This document shows, in pieces, positions 1 through 11,251 of a DNA stretch of 64,000 nt (within the stretch, counting starts at the first letter, position 1; every line of letters begins with the position of its first letter). A program made the position numbers and the translations under genes. The DNA comes from Acanthosepion lycidas (Eukaryota; Mollusca; Cephalopoda; Sepiida; Sepiidae), in NCBI GenBank assembly GCA_963932145.1, contig OZ010580.1:1630634-1694633 (forward strand), in the 5' to 3' direction. The notes under the pieces are model-generated. The model was not told the DNA's origin and did not search any database. It saw nothing but the letters and a program-made list of their open reading frames with translations.

Positions 1-897
1 TCTTTTAAACATAGCTTGCACATATCCCTAAAACTATTGGTGTGTTCGCGAAACCTAGAATTTTCCAATTTATTTGAGAATTCAGACCGTTTCCTTCAAT
101 TCCCAAATTTTTTTCGAAAGGGCTGATTAGTGAATGAATGTCTATGTGTATTGATTCTCTTTTTTATGATTTGTCTTAGGGATAATGGTTGCCTGATATT
201 CTACCCTAGTGGATCTGCACTTGCCCTCTACTGGGCAGTTTTCCTTAATTCTACAATTACAGGGCGTTTCCACGTCAGGTTTAGTTTTTTTTTCCCCACG
301 GAATTTACTTAAATGTAATTATTATGAGCGTTAATAATTTGGTACATATTATCAGTGCAGAAGTAGCTAATTTTGATCGACTTCCTGTTGAATATCTTAT
401 TTAGAAGGGTTTTTTTTGTTGTTGAAGCGTTTAGTAATTAAGTTTAGGAAGTACTGTCCAATGTTGATATTTGATAGTTTGCAGAAGTGTGGGAGTGAAC
501 CAAATGATTTTTCTTTTCCTATTTTTACACCTACATTTCACTTTTTGTGTCTCGGTATTACTAATGGCGGTTGCGTAAGACAGTTAACTTTTGAAATCAC
601 ATTTTTTGGAGGGCCTTTTCTTATGGTTATTTATTCTTATGAAAGATTTTTTTCATTGGATGACATTTGACTAATCCTGGTGCAAACTGTAGTGGGTATT
701 TGTCTTAGGATTGCACTGGGGTGGTTAGAACCGATATTAATATAGTTGGGGGTTTCGTTCTCTCTCTCTCTCTATATATATATATATAGTGAGATTTTGC
801 GGTAAGAAAAGAGCGCTCTATAGAAAATAACAGCTAAAATTTCTATACATTTTGTTTCTCAAATGTTTTAAAAATTAGGATATATGATAACGACAAA
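1..897. other. AT-rich sequence without a recognisable gene
   Basis: Both strands show only short open stretches with no domain signature that I recognise. The block ends in a (TC)n tract followed by (TA)n near 761-789. No element boundary is visible. It is probably intergenic or intronic DNA. Confidence 0.5.
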
Positions 898-900
898 GTT

Positions 901-1170
901 TTGAATTTTAGACAATTGGAAAACATTCATGAAAGTCTATTTGTTCCGAACTCTACCCGATAACGCATTTCACCGTTTAGGCTTCATCAGATCTGAAATG
1001 CGTAGATTTGCATTTGTGTTTAAATAATGAAATCTTATTTGTTTTCCTAATCTGGCGTTTCTCGTGATTTCGAATCCGGATCTATCGAAGCCGTAAACGG
1101 CAAAGTAAATAATCGGATATATTTCGGAAGAAATATAGTTTCACGAACGTTTTCCAATTGTCTAAAATTT

Positions 1171-1173
<3 letters not shown>
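901..1173. repeat. Fold-back (inverted) repeat, ~50-nt arms
   Basis: The arm at 901-950 is complementary to 1123-1173 with a handful of mismatches (core GACAATTGGAAAAC against GTTTTCCAATTGTC). The inner flanks, near 965-990 and 1085-1105, also pair in part (CCGTTTAGGCTTC against GAAGCCGTAAACGG), so the whole unit can fold on itself. A long (TA)n tract follows directly on the right. It resembles the other (TA)n-flanked fold-backs in this window. Confidence 0.75.
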
Positions 1174-1231
<58 letters not shown>

Positions 1232-1288
1232 CAAATGCACGCAAATTTTCAAACGTCTATATAAGCACGTTCAAAATATTAAAAGAAA

Positions 1289-1328
<40 letters not shown>

Positions 1329-1391
1329 CAACAAATGCACGCAAATATGCAAACGTGTACATAAGCACATTCAAAATTTGTAAAGAAATGA

Positions 1392-1436
<45 letters not shown>

Positions 1437-1480
1437 TATAGATATATGTGTGTGTGCGTGTGTATATGTGCATAAAGGCT
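1174..1480. repeat. Two tandem ~100-bp units embedded in (TA)n, then (GA)n and (TG)n
   Basis: A unit containing ACAAATGCACGCAAAT, AAGCAC and AAAGAAATGAA occurs at about 1228-1290 and again at 1326-1392. Each copy is bordered by (TA)n of 20-55 bp. After the second copy the sequence changes to (GA)n (about 1411-1437) and then (TG)n. Reading frames across it are Tyr-Ile dipeptide artefacts of (TA)n. Confidence 0.75.
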
Positions 1481-1499
1481 TATTTAAAGAGAATTAACT

Positions 1500-1840
1500 G
1501 ATTTCATTACGCAATATTTTAATTAAAAAAAGCAATAGAAACGTCCTGCCGAGTCACATGTATACTACACACAACGTTTATTTCCTGTTTTACAAGTATT
1601 CAATGTAGCCACCACCTGCAGTAGAACTCCTTTTGCTGAGGACTCGCCATTCCGGGGGCAAACAAAAACCTGAACGTTACCGTAGATACTCCGCGACTCC
1701 GCCGCCCTCGGTGGTAGCCATTAAAAACTTAGAAAATTCCTCTTTCTCATGTTCATTGACTCAATCTTTGATGATGCTTGAGAACGGGAGCAATGCCCCA
1801 TGAAATCGGTTCATTCTTTTTTAATAACCCTGTATTTATA
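1500..1840. other. Unassigned, slightly GC-richer block
   Basis: The stretch 1540-1740 is visibly less AT-rich than its neighbours (for example CGACTCCGCCGCCCTCGG near 1693). No reading frame, RNA gene or transposon signature is recognised. It abuts the left end of the first mariner relic and may be part of another repeat. Confidence 0.35.
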
Positions 1841-2605
1841 TTGCTGCCATGTATAAAGTGTTGTCTAAATTATGCAAAAATGATAATAAAACTGACATCT
1901 CATTTTAACTGGTATATTTACCAAAATTACTCCCAAATATCATGAAATAATAAAGAGTGAATTTATTTAATAAAATCGCCATTGATTTCAACAAAGGTAT
2001 CCAGACGACTGCAGAATCTTCTTTAAATCTTCTGCGCTGTCTCCTTGTTTAAGTTGGTGAATGCTGCCATAATCCTTGATTTCAGTTCACCTTTGGTGTT
2101 ACAAGAAGATTTGTTGCTCCACTGCGTCCCACACATAATAATCAAGGTGGCTTCAGTCCGGGGAATTAAATGGCCACATGTAAAGGGTGATGTGGTTGCA
2201 AAAATTGTCTGACAGCCATGATTGAATTCCCCTGCTAGTGTGGGATACTGTAGAATCTTGTTGCAAGACATAGGGTCATCCAAAAGCCACCCTCTTTACC
2301 CAGCGCAGCCCCACATTCTCAAGGTCCTTAATGTAGCCCCTCCGTGTTGAGTCTGAGGCCCTCAACAACAAATTCGAAAGTTCTTTTCTTATCAGAATAA
2401 TCAGAGTGTGTTTTCCGAGCTGCAGTACCTTTGTGATCACTTTTAAATTAATACAATTTTTTTCCGAATTCACTTCACTTTCCTCAAATAGACCCCCTAA
2501 ACACTGAAATTTTCGTATTGGGCTTTCAGACCTGAATTTAAGCAGTACAGCATGTTTAAAGGTAGAAACTGAGATTTAACACGCATCAGCGACAGTTTGT
2601 TTCAG
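1841..2605 (-). pseudogene. Mariner-family transposase relic, copy 1
   Basis: Read on the minus strand, the 2023-2283 interval gives the C-terminal third of a mariner-type DDE transposase, including the tract NTKGELKSRIMAAFTNLNKE. The same tract appears in diverged form in the copy at 5135-5950. The minus-strand interval 2276-2473 gives the preceding part, ending in GLRWVKRVAFG, so the two pieces join through a break near 2280. The left edge near 1841-1900 resembles the TIR and subterminal sequence of the second copy but is degenerate (shared TCTAAATTA.GCAA and GACATCTCATTTTA). No right TIR is visible, and the relic ends at a (TA)n tract. The helix-turn-helix part and first catalytic Asp region are missing or unrecognisable. 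It is a dead copy and not expected to encode protein. Calling it mariner/Tc1 is secure; the subfamily is not. Confidence 0.7.
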
Positions 2606-2606
<1 letters not shown>

Positions 2607-2648
<42 letters not shown>

Positions 2649-2652
2649 CGTG
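2607..2652. repeat. (TA)n-(TG)n microsatellite
   Basis: A compound dinucleotide tract: (TA)n to about 2630, then (TG)n with one CG interruption. It separates the mariner relic from the next fold-back. Confidence 0.9.
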
Positions 2653-2656
2653 TGTA

Positions 2657-2857
2657 AATCAATTAAATAATTAAGAAAGAGACAAGCTTAAGGTTCCATG
2701 ACTATAATTTATTTCCCCAGAAAATATAGTTTTCCACGTTCATCAGGTCACATCTCTAGCTACAACGATTCCTTTCTAACTAGAGATTTTTTTCTGTTGA
2801 AATAAATTATAGTCATGGAATCTTAAACTTATCTCATTCTTAATTGTTTAATTAATA
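2657..2857. repeat. Fold-back repeat, ~58-nt arms
   Basis: 2657-2714 is complementary to 2800-2857 with roughly 85% pairing by eye (core CCATGACTATAATTTATT against AATAAATTATAGTCATGG). The loop carries GTTCATCAGGTCAC, related to ATCAGG/TCAGGTCA motifs in other fold-backs of the window. (TA)n tracts lie on both sides (2607 and 2942). Confidence 0.75.
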
Positions 2858-2960
2858 TTTGCTCCGGTGTTACATTGAGCTCTCTGGATTACATCTTATT
2901 TGCAATTATTCACACGGATTACCAAACCCTTCATAACCTTACTATATATATATATATATA

Positions 2961-3420
2961 TGGCGGGTTCTTTAAACCAAGACAGGGACAAATATCCATA
3001 TAAACATATGTTCGTAAATCTTTCGTTTTTGAATTATTAAGCTTAAGTTTATGGTAGATGGCGCCCTGTTGTTATGTTGACGAGGTTACATTTGTCATTC
3101 GTCTACATGTTTAACGCGTGTCGGAGTGACTTAACAGACAAGTGTTGCGTTTAACAATGGCAGGATATTCATATCATGAGTTGAAGATATGATTTTTACA
3201 TACGGTCGCGCCAATGGTAATGGACACGAGGTTGCACGGTTGTATCAGATTGCGTTTCCACACCGATGGCAACCGAGTCATTCAACATTTGCGGCTATTT
3301 ATCGTTGTGTTGCTGATACAAGATCCATGGCGCCACGAAATATATTTCGAGGAAAACCGAGATCCGCTCGTATATACCTGAATACAAGGAACACATTCTG
3401 CATGGCTTCTTATAAAATTA
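2961..3420 (+). pseudogene. DUF4817-type transposase N-terminal fragment
   Basis: An ATG at 3157 opens MAGYSYHEL, and the frame then breaks. A second frame from 3189 continues with MIFTYGRANGNGHEVARLYQ and FPHRWQPSHSTFAAIYRCV and runs to 3452. This pattern (aromatic-rich start, G-x-A-x-GN, ARLYQ, FPHR, P.H.TF) is that of the DUF4817 helix-turn-helix domain found at the N-terminus of IS630/mariner-like transposases in arthropods and other invertebrates. The frame change between 3180 and 3189 is equivalent to one lost or gained base. Only the DNA-binding head is present; no DDE catalytic domain follows before AT-rich sequence and an (AAT)n tract. The left edge could be GGCGGGTTCTTTAAACC at 2961, directly after (TA)n, but no partner TIR was found. 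The domain call rests on recall of the family pattern. Confidence 0.55.
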
Positions 3421-3459
3421 AGGTAAATTATGGAAGATGCAAAGTGATGTAATTTAATG

Positions 3460-3563
3460 TCTGATGAACTAAAATGAGTAAATATTGATTTGCTGATTTT
3501 TTATGCAATTATTATTGATATTCTTTCATTTTCGGATTCATTTTAAAAATTACTACTACTACC

Positions 3564-3618
<55 letters not shown>

Positions 3619-4865
3619 GTTATATCAATGAGAAGAAAAATGATGAAAAAGCTTAAGAAATAAAATGAAATCGCAATAAAGCTTAGTATCTACTCTCTTT
3701 AGAAATCGGAAAGGTTCTCTCTATCTGAAGTGTTCAGATAAGAATATTAGCGAGAATACTGAGAATATTGACGAGACTTGTTGTCACTCTGTTCCCAGCA
3801 ATAACATCCAGAATGTACTGGAGAGGGGAAGAAGTAACACCATAATATACGAATTATTACTAAAACCGATAGTGTGCATTTAATTCCCCTTTGAAATGCT
3901 ACTGCCATGTATTCTTGCATCGTTTTTCGTAGCGTTGAAATAGAGACTTTAACATTTTCTCTCTTAAACATTGAATAAAAAAGGAGGGTTCATTTGGTTG
4001 TAACGGAATGTGCGACAAAAGAGAAAAGATCAACTGTTTGAATCGTCAAAACAATTTGTTGTCAAAGACGACAAACGAAAAGACAGACGAGCTGAAAAAA
4101 GAAACGAAAAATTGATAAAGAAAAGTTAAAAAAAAATTTAAAAAAATAGAAATTTCTCGGAGAAAAAAAATCGCTTCTGTCATAAAGAAAAGAAAAGAAA
4201 CCTTTAATTGGTTGCACAGATGAAACGTAAAAAAGTCATCAAAAACTTTTATCTTTGTCACCTAAAAAAAGTGCCACAGAATCAAAGTAAAAATACACAT
4301 CACCAAATTAAAAAAACAAAAAACAAACAGATAACGTCCTTGTGGAGAAAGTGATGAGACTATAAGTGAATAATTCAAAAGGAATATAAAAAAACATGTA
4401 TTAATAGGGAAGGAACGGTTACACTGAGAGTAGTGCAAAAAAAAAACGATTCAAAATTCTGAGAGAAAAAGTATCTTTCAAATCAAGGAAAATATAATTC
4501 TTCTGCTCATTTATACTATTCCCAACTAAAGCAGTTTTCTTCTTTTTTTTTTCTTTTCTTCATCTTCTTGTGCTGGGATTATCATTATTAGGCTAATAGA
4601 GGAAATTCAAAGATTTACTCGAAATTTAAAATGGAAAAGAATTATTCTTTCATCAGAAAGAGAAAAACCGGTAAGGCTCGCCTGAATCTCAAGCAAAACA
4701 GTATAAAGTGTAGGTAATTTAAATTCAGTGCCTATCAGATTATCTCTCTATCTATCTCTTCATTTACCTTGATAAAGTTCCTCAGAGGACGATAATATAT
4801 ATATATAAATGCTCCCGGAAAATACGGTTGAGGTCTCTTGAGAAAAGGGTAATTTTAAAAACATT
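3460..4865. other. AT-rich stretch with (AAT)n; no gene seen
   Basis: It contains an (AAT)n tract at about 3563-3618. The rest is A-rich on the plus strand, so minus-strand frames look hydrophobic or Phe-rich by composition. No RNA gene or transposon boundary was recognised. Confidence 0.5.
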
Positions 4866-4867
4866 TG

Positions 4868-5110
4868 GCTCATACCGTTATTAACGCATTGCTCTTCAAT
4901 TGAATTGAATTGAGCTCTCTGGGCTACTGACATATATCGCATAGAAAACGTTAAAATTTCCCTTCCACTCTGTCGTGTGACGATGGCCTAGGGCTAGAAT
5001 CTCTGACTGATAACAAATCGGTCGGGTTTCGATCCCGGCTTGAAGCAATCCAACGTCTAGCCACACTGAAGAGCTGCGAAACAGTCAGTCTGTGGTTGAC
5101 AATACACTCA
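4868..5110 (+). repeat. tRNA-derived SINE, copy 1
   Basis: A box A-like element GATGGCCTAGGGCTAG (about 4983) and a box B-like element GGGTTTCGATCCCGG (about 5023) have the spacing of a tRNA-derived internal Pol III promoter. The same unit recurs at 37185-37393, including the upstream segment with TATTAACGCA..GATCTTCA and GAGC(A)CTCTGG.CTACTG. The repeat is therefore about 230 bp with its tRNA-like part toward the right end. A TCAC/ACAC-rich tail follows at 5106-5127. Confidence 0.65.
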
Positions 5111-5134
5111 CTCACTCACACACACGCATATATA

Positions 5135-5950
5135 TGGTGCGATGGATAAATTTGCGTCTAAATTACGCAATAATGAAAATAATAATGACATCTCATTTTA
5201 AAATATGTATTTATTAAAATTACATAAAAATATCTTGAAATACTAAACAGTAGATTTATTCAATAAAATCGCAATTGGCTTCAACCACGGACACCAGACG
5301 ACTTCGTCATCTATTCTGTACGGTCTTCTTGTTTAAGTTGCTGAATGTTGCCACAATCCTTGCCTTCAGTTCATCTTTGGTGTAACAAGGGATCTTGTTG
5401 GTCTCTCGCTCGACTGCACGACTCACATAATAATCAATGGGGATTGCAGTCTGGAGGTGATGTGGTCGCAGAAATTGTCTGTTGATTATGACTGGGTTCT
5501 ACTACTTGTGTGACATGGTGCAGAGTCCTGTTGCCGGACATAGGATCTTACAGCAGCCACCCTCTTCACCCAGGACAGCACTGATTCCTCAAAGCACTTG
5601 ATGTAGTCCTCCGTGTTGAGTCCGAGGCCCTCGTCAACAAATTCAGGAGGGTGGTTTCCGAACTCCCTTACCTTTTTAATCACTGATAGACACATCCATC
5701 TCATTCCAAATCTTTTGTACAGTCCTCAGATTGACACCCAAACTTTCTGAAATGTTCGTATTGGACTTGAATATCAATCAGTACAACATATCGTTTAAAA
5801 GATTTCTGGCAGAGTGAATTGCGTCGTCATGGAGGTCATTTTATCACAGTCAGTGCCCAACTGACCATATAATGCAGGCGACAAAATAAAAAACAAAGTA
5901 CATGCGCCAAATTTACAATCTAAATGGCGATAATTTATCCATCGCACCCT
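5135..5950 (-). mobile_element. Internally deleted mariner element with TIRs and TA target site
   Basis: The left end TGGTGCGATGGATAAATT (5135-5152) is complementary to the right end AATTTATCCATCGCACCC (about 5932-5949) apart from the outermost base. TA dinucleotides stand at both edges, as expected for Tc1/mariner. The coding strand is minus. Near the right end an N-terminal helix-turn-helix can be read (NISESLGVNLRTVQKIWNEM, about 5680-5750 minus). It is followed within a few codons by the distal DDE region (5486-5704 minus, including VRQQDSAPCHTS with the second catalytic Asp) and C-terminal sequence to about 5265. At ~0.8 kb against the usual ~1.3 kb, the segment between the HTH and the second Asp, including the first catalytic Asp, is deleted. 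Several frame breaks remain. It is a non-autonomous relic of the same family as 1841-2605. Confidence 0.8.
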
Positions 5951-7394
5951 ATGTGTATGTATGTGTGTGTATAAGAGAGAGAGAGAGAGAGAGAGGGAGA
6001 AAGAGAGAGTGAGTGCTGAAAGTTTTTGTGTTAGACCAAGAATCCCTTAAAAACAGCAAGAAACATCATGATGTTTTTGTCCTTTGGTCAGGTTTTGTAA
6101 AGTGGGTCAGGCTGATAACTTCCTAACACATCTCTCGGTATATATGTCTGTATGTGTAGGTGTGTCCCCGCCTATGTAACCAGCCATTTTTAAAGAGTAA
6201 TTTAGCGATCAATCATGAAAGAGGCAATTAGCAAATTTATACAATTTATATTCTCTTCTAATAATCAATTCTCGTAGATTCAGGTTTCAGAATTTCTTTT
6301 AGGGTCTGTCTCGACTCAAATGAATGTTCAGTAATTTTCAAAAGAACAAATTCGCTCATTTTCTTCATTTATTCAAAAATAACTCACCGCCAATCGTTTT
6401 TGATAAGTTTTCGCTTGCAAAACTCAATGAGGAAATCTTTCAGATGACGATACCTTTAATACGACATTTGGTTTATTTGTTTAACGACGGAAAAAAAATT
6501 CTTAGCAAAGTGAAGCCTGTGGGAATTCTTAACTAGTGATTGTTTTTTCAGTTTTTTATTTTATTTTGCCAACAATAACAATATATACAGCAGACCAACC
6601 TTTTCACAGAGAATAAAAACAGTAAAGTTATTAAGTGATAGAAGCAGAACATTGGGAATTGTGAAAAAAAAAAATTGAACAGGGATCCCAGAACATTCAA
6701 AAAGAAATCGAAAATATAGACTAATCAAAAAAAGAAAAAAAGAAAAATGGTTTAAGAATTTCATACACACATAACTGAAACAAAATAAAGGGGTCATTAT
6801 TATGAAATATGGATTGAACATCAAGAAAATATTTGAAGCTGTTGATGTGAATGCAAACGTGCACAAAATACAGAGGATGAAGAAAACTGATTGAAAACAT
6901 GAAAACAACAATTCTCTCAGTAAATTAATAGTATAATAAGAAACATGTAAGTTTGGCAAATTCCAGACAAAACAGTTTGCTCATTAATTTTAATGATGAA
7001 TGTCGAACTGCATTGGATTGATCTGATATTTGGGGTAGAAATTTGTTGCTTCAAGAAAATAATCAACTATCCCGGCTAAAAACAAAACATTATTTGGGTA
7101 GAGAAATGTTTGGAAGTAGCAGTAAAAATGTAGGTCTGTTCAAATGTTGACCATTGACCACCTTTTTCCAAAAATGCTTTAAAAACACCACATTAATAAA
7201 AGGGTTCCCAGCCTTCGCAAATATTAATAAAATAAAATGTCTGAGCGCTATCATTAAAAATATTTCTAGATTTCTAAATTTCTAGAATGGCGAACAGTAT
7301 TCAATCAATGATCTCCGATAAGCAAAAGTTTTAAAAGTATTTTTAAAATTAACTCTTTGAGCCCTGTGTTCCTGAACAGTTTTAAGCCTTCTGC
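5951..7394. other. AT-rich sequence with (GA)n; no gene seen
   Basis: A (GA)n tract lies at about 5974-6010. The long minus-strand open frame around 6561-6959 is very hydrophobic only because the plus strand is A-rich. I see no codon structure or domain. The block ends at the target site of the next LINE. Confidence 0.5.
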
Positions 7395-8925
7395 CTGAGC
7401 CCCTGAGGCTGCTACATATATGGAGCAGCCAGAAAATCTTATCTAAAAACTCTCAATACAATCCATCATGAAGGATTGAGACTCGTCTTGGGGGCATTTA
7501 GAACATCCCCTGTGGAGAGCCTTTATTTTGAAGCGTATGAACCACCACTAAAACTTAGATTCACAAAATTAGGTCTGCAATACTACACTAAAATCAAATC
7601 TCAACCCACCAATCCAGCCTATAATTGCATTTTTAATTCCAAATACCAAGCCATATTTGATCAAAAAGAAAAGGCCATAAAACCTTTTGGTCTCAGAATG
7701 AAACATACAGTGGAAGACAACAACATCTCGATTACAAACATCCACGAAACCGTTAAACTAAGCTCACCTCCCTGGCAACTGAAAGAACCCGTGGTCAACC
7801 TTGATCTCAACAAACTCCCTAAAAATAAAACACACCCATTAACCTATCAAGAAAAACTCTATAATATTCATGAAAAGTACCCAAATTACTCGCACATTTA
7901 CACTGATGGTTCCAAAAACAGCAATAGAACTGGATGTGGAGTAGTTCTTGGTAAGAAAACAGTGGAAAAATGTCTCCCAAATGAAGCTTCCATATTCACC
8001 GCCGAAATCTGTGCAATAAATTTGGCTCTTCAGATTGTTGATGCCAGCAACATAAAAAAATTCATTATTCATTCCGACTCAATCTCTGTCCTACAATCCA
8101 TAAAAAATACACAACAGAATAACCCTCTTATTGTTAAACTGTTGAACAAACTGAACACCTTGACACATAGCAAAAAGGTGATATTTTGCTGGATCCCAAG
8201 CCATGTTGGAATCCAGGGAAATGAGAAAGCTGATTCCTTAGCCAAAGCTGCTCTTAACATGACACCCGACCAAAACATCAAAATCCCATACACTGACCTA
8301 AAACATAAAATCAAGACAACAATAACACTAAAATGGCAAAAACTATGGGACAGAAATACCAATAATAAATTGTACCAAATAGCACCAATTCTAAAGGAAA
8401 GGCAACTGAATCTTAAAACAAGACTGACTCACTCTTTCATACTAAAACAAGAACCTACTCCTAAATGTTCCTGTGGAAAACAATACACTGTAAAACATAT
8501 ACTAATAGAATGTACAAATCTCGTACATATCCATAGAAAATTCTATAACACGAAGAACATGAAGAAATTATTTGAAAAAACTGAACCAAAAAATATATTG
8601 GATTTTTTAAAAAGAATTGGTCTCTTATCAAAGATGTAGACTGATGTATAAAGATCATATCCTACCTTTTACCATTTTGCAAATAAATTGTCCTTATCAA
8701 ATGGAAATTCTTGACTTAAACAAAAATACCTAGGATTATTTAGCAGTGTGCAAGCAAATAAGCTCTAGCTTGCTAAAAATGTTCCATACAAAATAGGCAT
8801 TTAAAATTGATATATTTGGCATATATATATAAACTGGATTTGGCATTAAATAACCCACAGTGGTTGATATGCCATAAAACCCAACCAACCAACCAACCAA
8901 CCAACCAACGAACTGAGCTCCTGAG
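7395..8925 (+). mobile_element. 5'-truncated I-group LINE with 13-bp target-site duplication
   Basis: CTGAGCCCCTGAG (7395-7407) and CTGAGCTCCTGAG (8913-8925) flank the insert with one mismatch and are read as the target-site duplication. The inserted DNA starts in mid-ORF at 7408 and ends in a (CCAA)n tail at about 8881-8909. Elements of the I/Nimb/Ingi type commonly carry a C-terminal RNase H and end in a short tandem tail rather than poly(A). Their 5' truncation is normal for target-primed reverse transcription. Confidence 0.8.
7408..8639 (+). CDS. LINE ORF2 C-terminal part: RT tail, RNase H, Cys-rich end
   Basis: The frame is open from the truncation point to the TAG at 8637-8639, about 410 codons without a stop. 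It begins with the end of a reverse transcriptase (YGAARKSYL; HHEGLRLVLGAFRTSPVESL). A type-I RNase H domain follows with the acidic residues expected for catalysis: YTDGSK (about 7899), AEICAI (about 8002), HSDSIS (about 8070) and NEKADSLA (about 8220). IPSHVGIQGN just before the last Asp is typical. The C-terminus has CSCGKQYTVKHILIEC, a Cys/His cluster typical of this group. The original start codon, endonuclease and most of the RT are absent, so this is a fragment and not a functional gene. The intact frame suggests a fairly recent insertion. Confidence 0.85.
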
Positions 8926-11250
8926 TCAAAATTCGCAAATAATTGGTATGTAATGTTTCACGGTAGATATAGAGATAGTCACAAGTATTTACCCACCATT
9001 CAATCGGTGGCTGCGTATTAAGTCATTTTTCTCTACCACCGTTCAACCGGTAGTTGGACCTTACTTTATACTTTATAAACCGGTGGTAAAGGCTAAAGGG
9101 TTAAAACAGTAGAAAAGTTAAGAAGGTCAATCGAGGAAACCGTGATGAAGTTGACAGAAAATCAAGCAGGCATCTTAAATGTTAAAAATAATAGAAATAA
9201 ATTACTAAATTATATAAGATCCTATATAAATCACATATATTTTATCTTATATTATAGTTCACCTAATATAAGGCTCAAAAGCCACTCTTGGTAGAGGGTT
9301 ACAGAATGAAGTGTGATGTAAGCGGAAGTAGAAGAAAGTTAAAATTAGAGGATAGATGTGGATCCACCGCTGACTCGTCGTGTTCAAATTTGTAGTTATA
9401 GGAAAAAAGCATAGTTAGTGGGATTTTCTTTTCGCAAACAGAATCCGGAGGAAATTTGGGTGTAACATGGCGGGTCCTTGCTGTAATGGTCTGAACTGGT
9501 GGATGTGACGGTTTTTTACCGTGTCAAAGAGTGAAGATGATAGACATTGAAAATATAACTTGAAGAAGACATTCTGTCGAAATATTGTTTAACATTGTCA
9601 AACAATGTTTTTTCTTTTCTTAAATCACGTCCTTCTCTTAACTGTTGAAAAATATTGGCAGAGTTACGTCAATCATTTTGTTTTTTAATAAAAATAATAA
9701 TAATAATAATAAACTACAACAATTGGCCTTCAAAGATACTTGGAAACTACAAAAGACTGGAGGATGATATTGTATTAAAGAACATGAAAGTAGTAAGCGA
9801 CTTTATTCAGTAATAAAGGAAGTCAACAGGTTCAAAATAGAGGTTAAGGTGCGTGAAGAAATCATCCTTCGCGGTAATCCTCACATAGATTATTCTATCT
9901 ATCAAATAAATCTATCATAAGCTTCTAAATCCAAGGAATTACCTTGGTTCGATGGAATTAGAAAGCTGAACATTAAGAAAAAAGTCTAATAATTAAATTA
10001 TCGTTACTTAGGCAACATTGTGATACATAGAGACTTCTTGTCAACTGTTTCCTACCGATAATCGTCATGAGTCCCGGGTGTATCGATTTCAATTTAATTA
10101 GCACTGTACAAGCCAAACGGGTCGTGATTATTTATGTATGGATCAGTACATCTGCCTAGGATCAGTGTAATATCTGTGCACTCGGTGAACTCATCAGCTG
10201 CATGCCAAGTCATTGGCACATGAGATCAAAAAACAGGAAAGGAAGTGACATGGGGTGGAATGAAGAATCGGCAGAAGGTAAAAAAGTGTAGAATAAGTCA
10301 AAGAAAAATCAGAGAAAAATGAAAAGAAAACTGAATGAAAATTAAGAGAGAAGTGTTGAAAACGGAAGACAGTTTGGCTGTCTTGAGTTCTATTACTCAT
10401 TTTCCCCCTTCTTATTTTAAAGTGGGTGAAGCTTTAATATATTTTTGGAGCGTGATATCAAAGGACAGGTGCATAAAACAGTATTATTATATTTGATTGT
10501 TTTCTGTCATGCCGTTTGTCTCACGGCATTAATATTCTTCATGAAACAAAACATTAGACGCCCATACCAAGCACTTCCATTTTCATAAAACAGCTGAGTC
10601 AACAGAAATATTTAGAAAGATAAAAAAAACAATATATTTTTCATGATTTCTTGATAAAATCGTGCAAAGAGACAGCGTATCGATGAGAATACGAATCGGT
10701 TTCAGATACACGTACTCAGTGACCTATATAAGGACAAATCCAATCATCTTCATCACCAAAGGCAGAGTTTGGAAATGGTGGTTGTTCTCTCTTCTTCAAT
10801 AGCCAACTATCAGATAACGCATGATTGCAATTAAAATGAAATTAATTAGACACAATTAGATTGCAACGTATAGAAGTGGATAAAAACGAAGAATTCATTA
10901 GTAAACGAGAGAGACTTTTGTCTTTTACTTTCTTTAAGGCTTTCAATGGAACCCCCAAACTATTAAAAGATATTTTTGCTCATCTGGTAAAGATGCCATT
11001 TTTAAGCTGTCAGCTTCAATGTATTCACTTCATGTTCATACCAAGGATTGTCTGCAACCGTCGTATAAAACGTCGTCTACAGGAAGGAAGAATTCTGGGA
11101 TTCATATTTGACGGTGATCCTTATTTTGGTTGTTACGAGTTTAAATTTCTATTTCACGGGGATGTGAAGAATTATTGCTAAAAATAATTTCTGAAAATGA
11201 CTGATGTACAAACATATTTAAAAAGAAAGCATAGGTTTGGGTGTTTTTAA
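8926..11250. other. No gene recognised; AT-rich with minor repeats
   Basis: Two similar motifs, CCACCATTCAATCGGTGG (about 8995) and CCACCGTTCAACCGGTAG (about 9038), lie about 45 bp apart. A short perfect hairpin AACATTG/CAATGTT lies near 9590. An (AAT)n tract lies near 9692-9711. The 106-codon plus frame at 10861-11181 has no motif that I recognise. Confidence 0.45.
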
Positions 11251-11251
11251 T

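Noticed and set aside
1158-1473. Tyr-Ile repeat proteins (also near 37321, 41134, 55343, 57155 and 58975)
   Set aside because: Translation of (TA)n microsatellites.
1500-1840. Possible end of a DUF4817-type transposon (AATAACCCTGTATTTATA near 1822)
   Set aside because: Only a vague similarity to element ends. No partner end or coding part was found.
4983-5040. tRNA gene suggested by box A/B at 4983-5040
   Set aside because: No closing acceptor stem. The sequence recurs at 37.2 kb with extra flanks, so it is a SINE.
6561-6959. 132-codon hydrophobic minus-strand frame resembling a membrane protein
   Set aside because: The plus strand is A-rich, so the complement encodes Phe/Leu/Ile by composition. 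No family resemblance was seen.
10861-11181. 106-codon open frame
   Set aside because: No recognisable domain and no splice or homology support; length is possible by chance.
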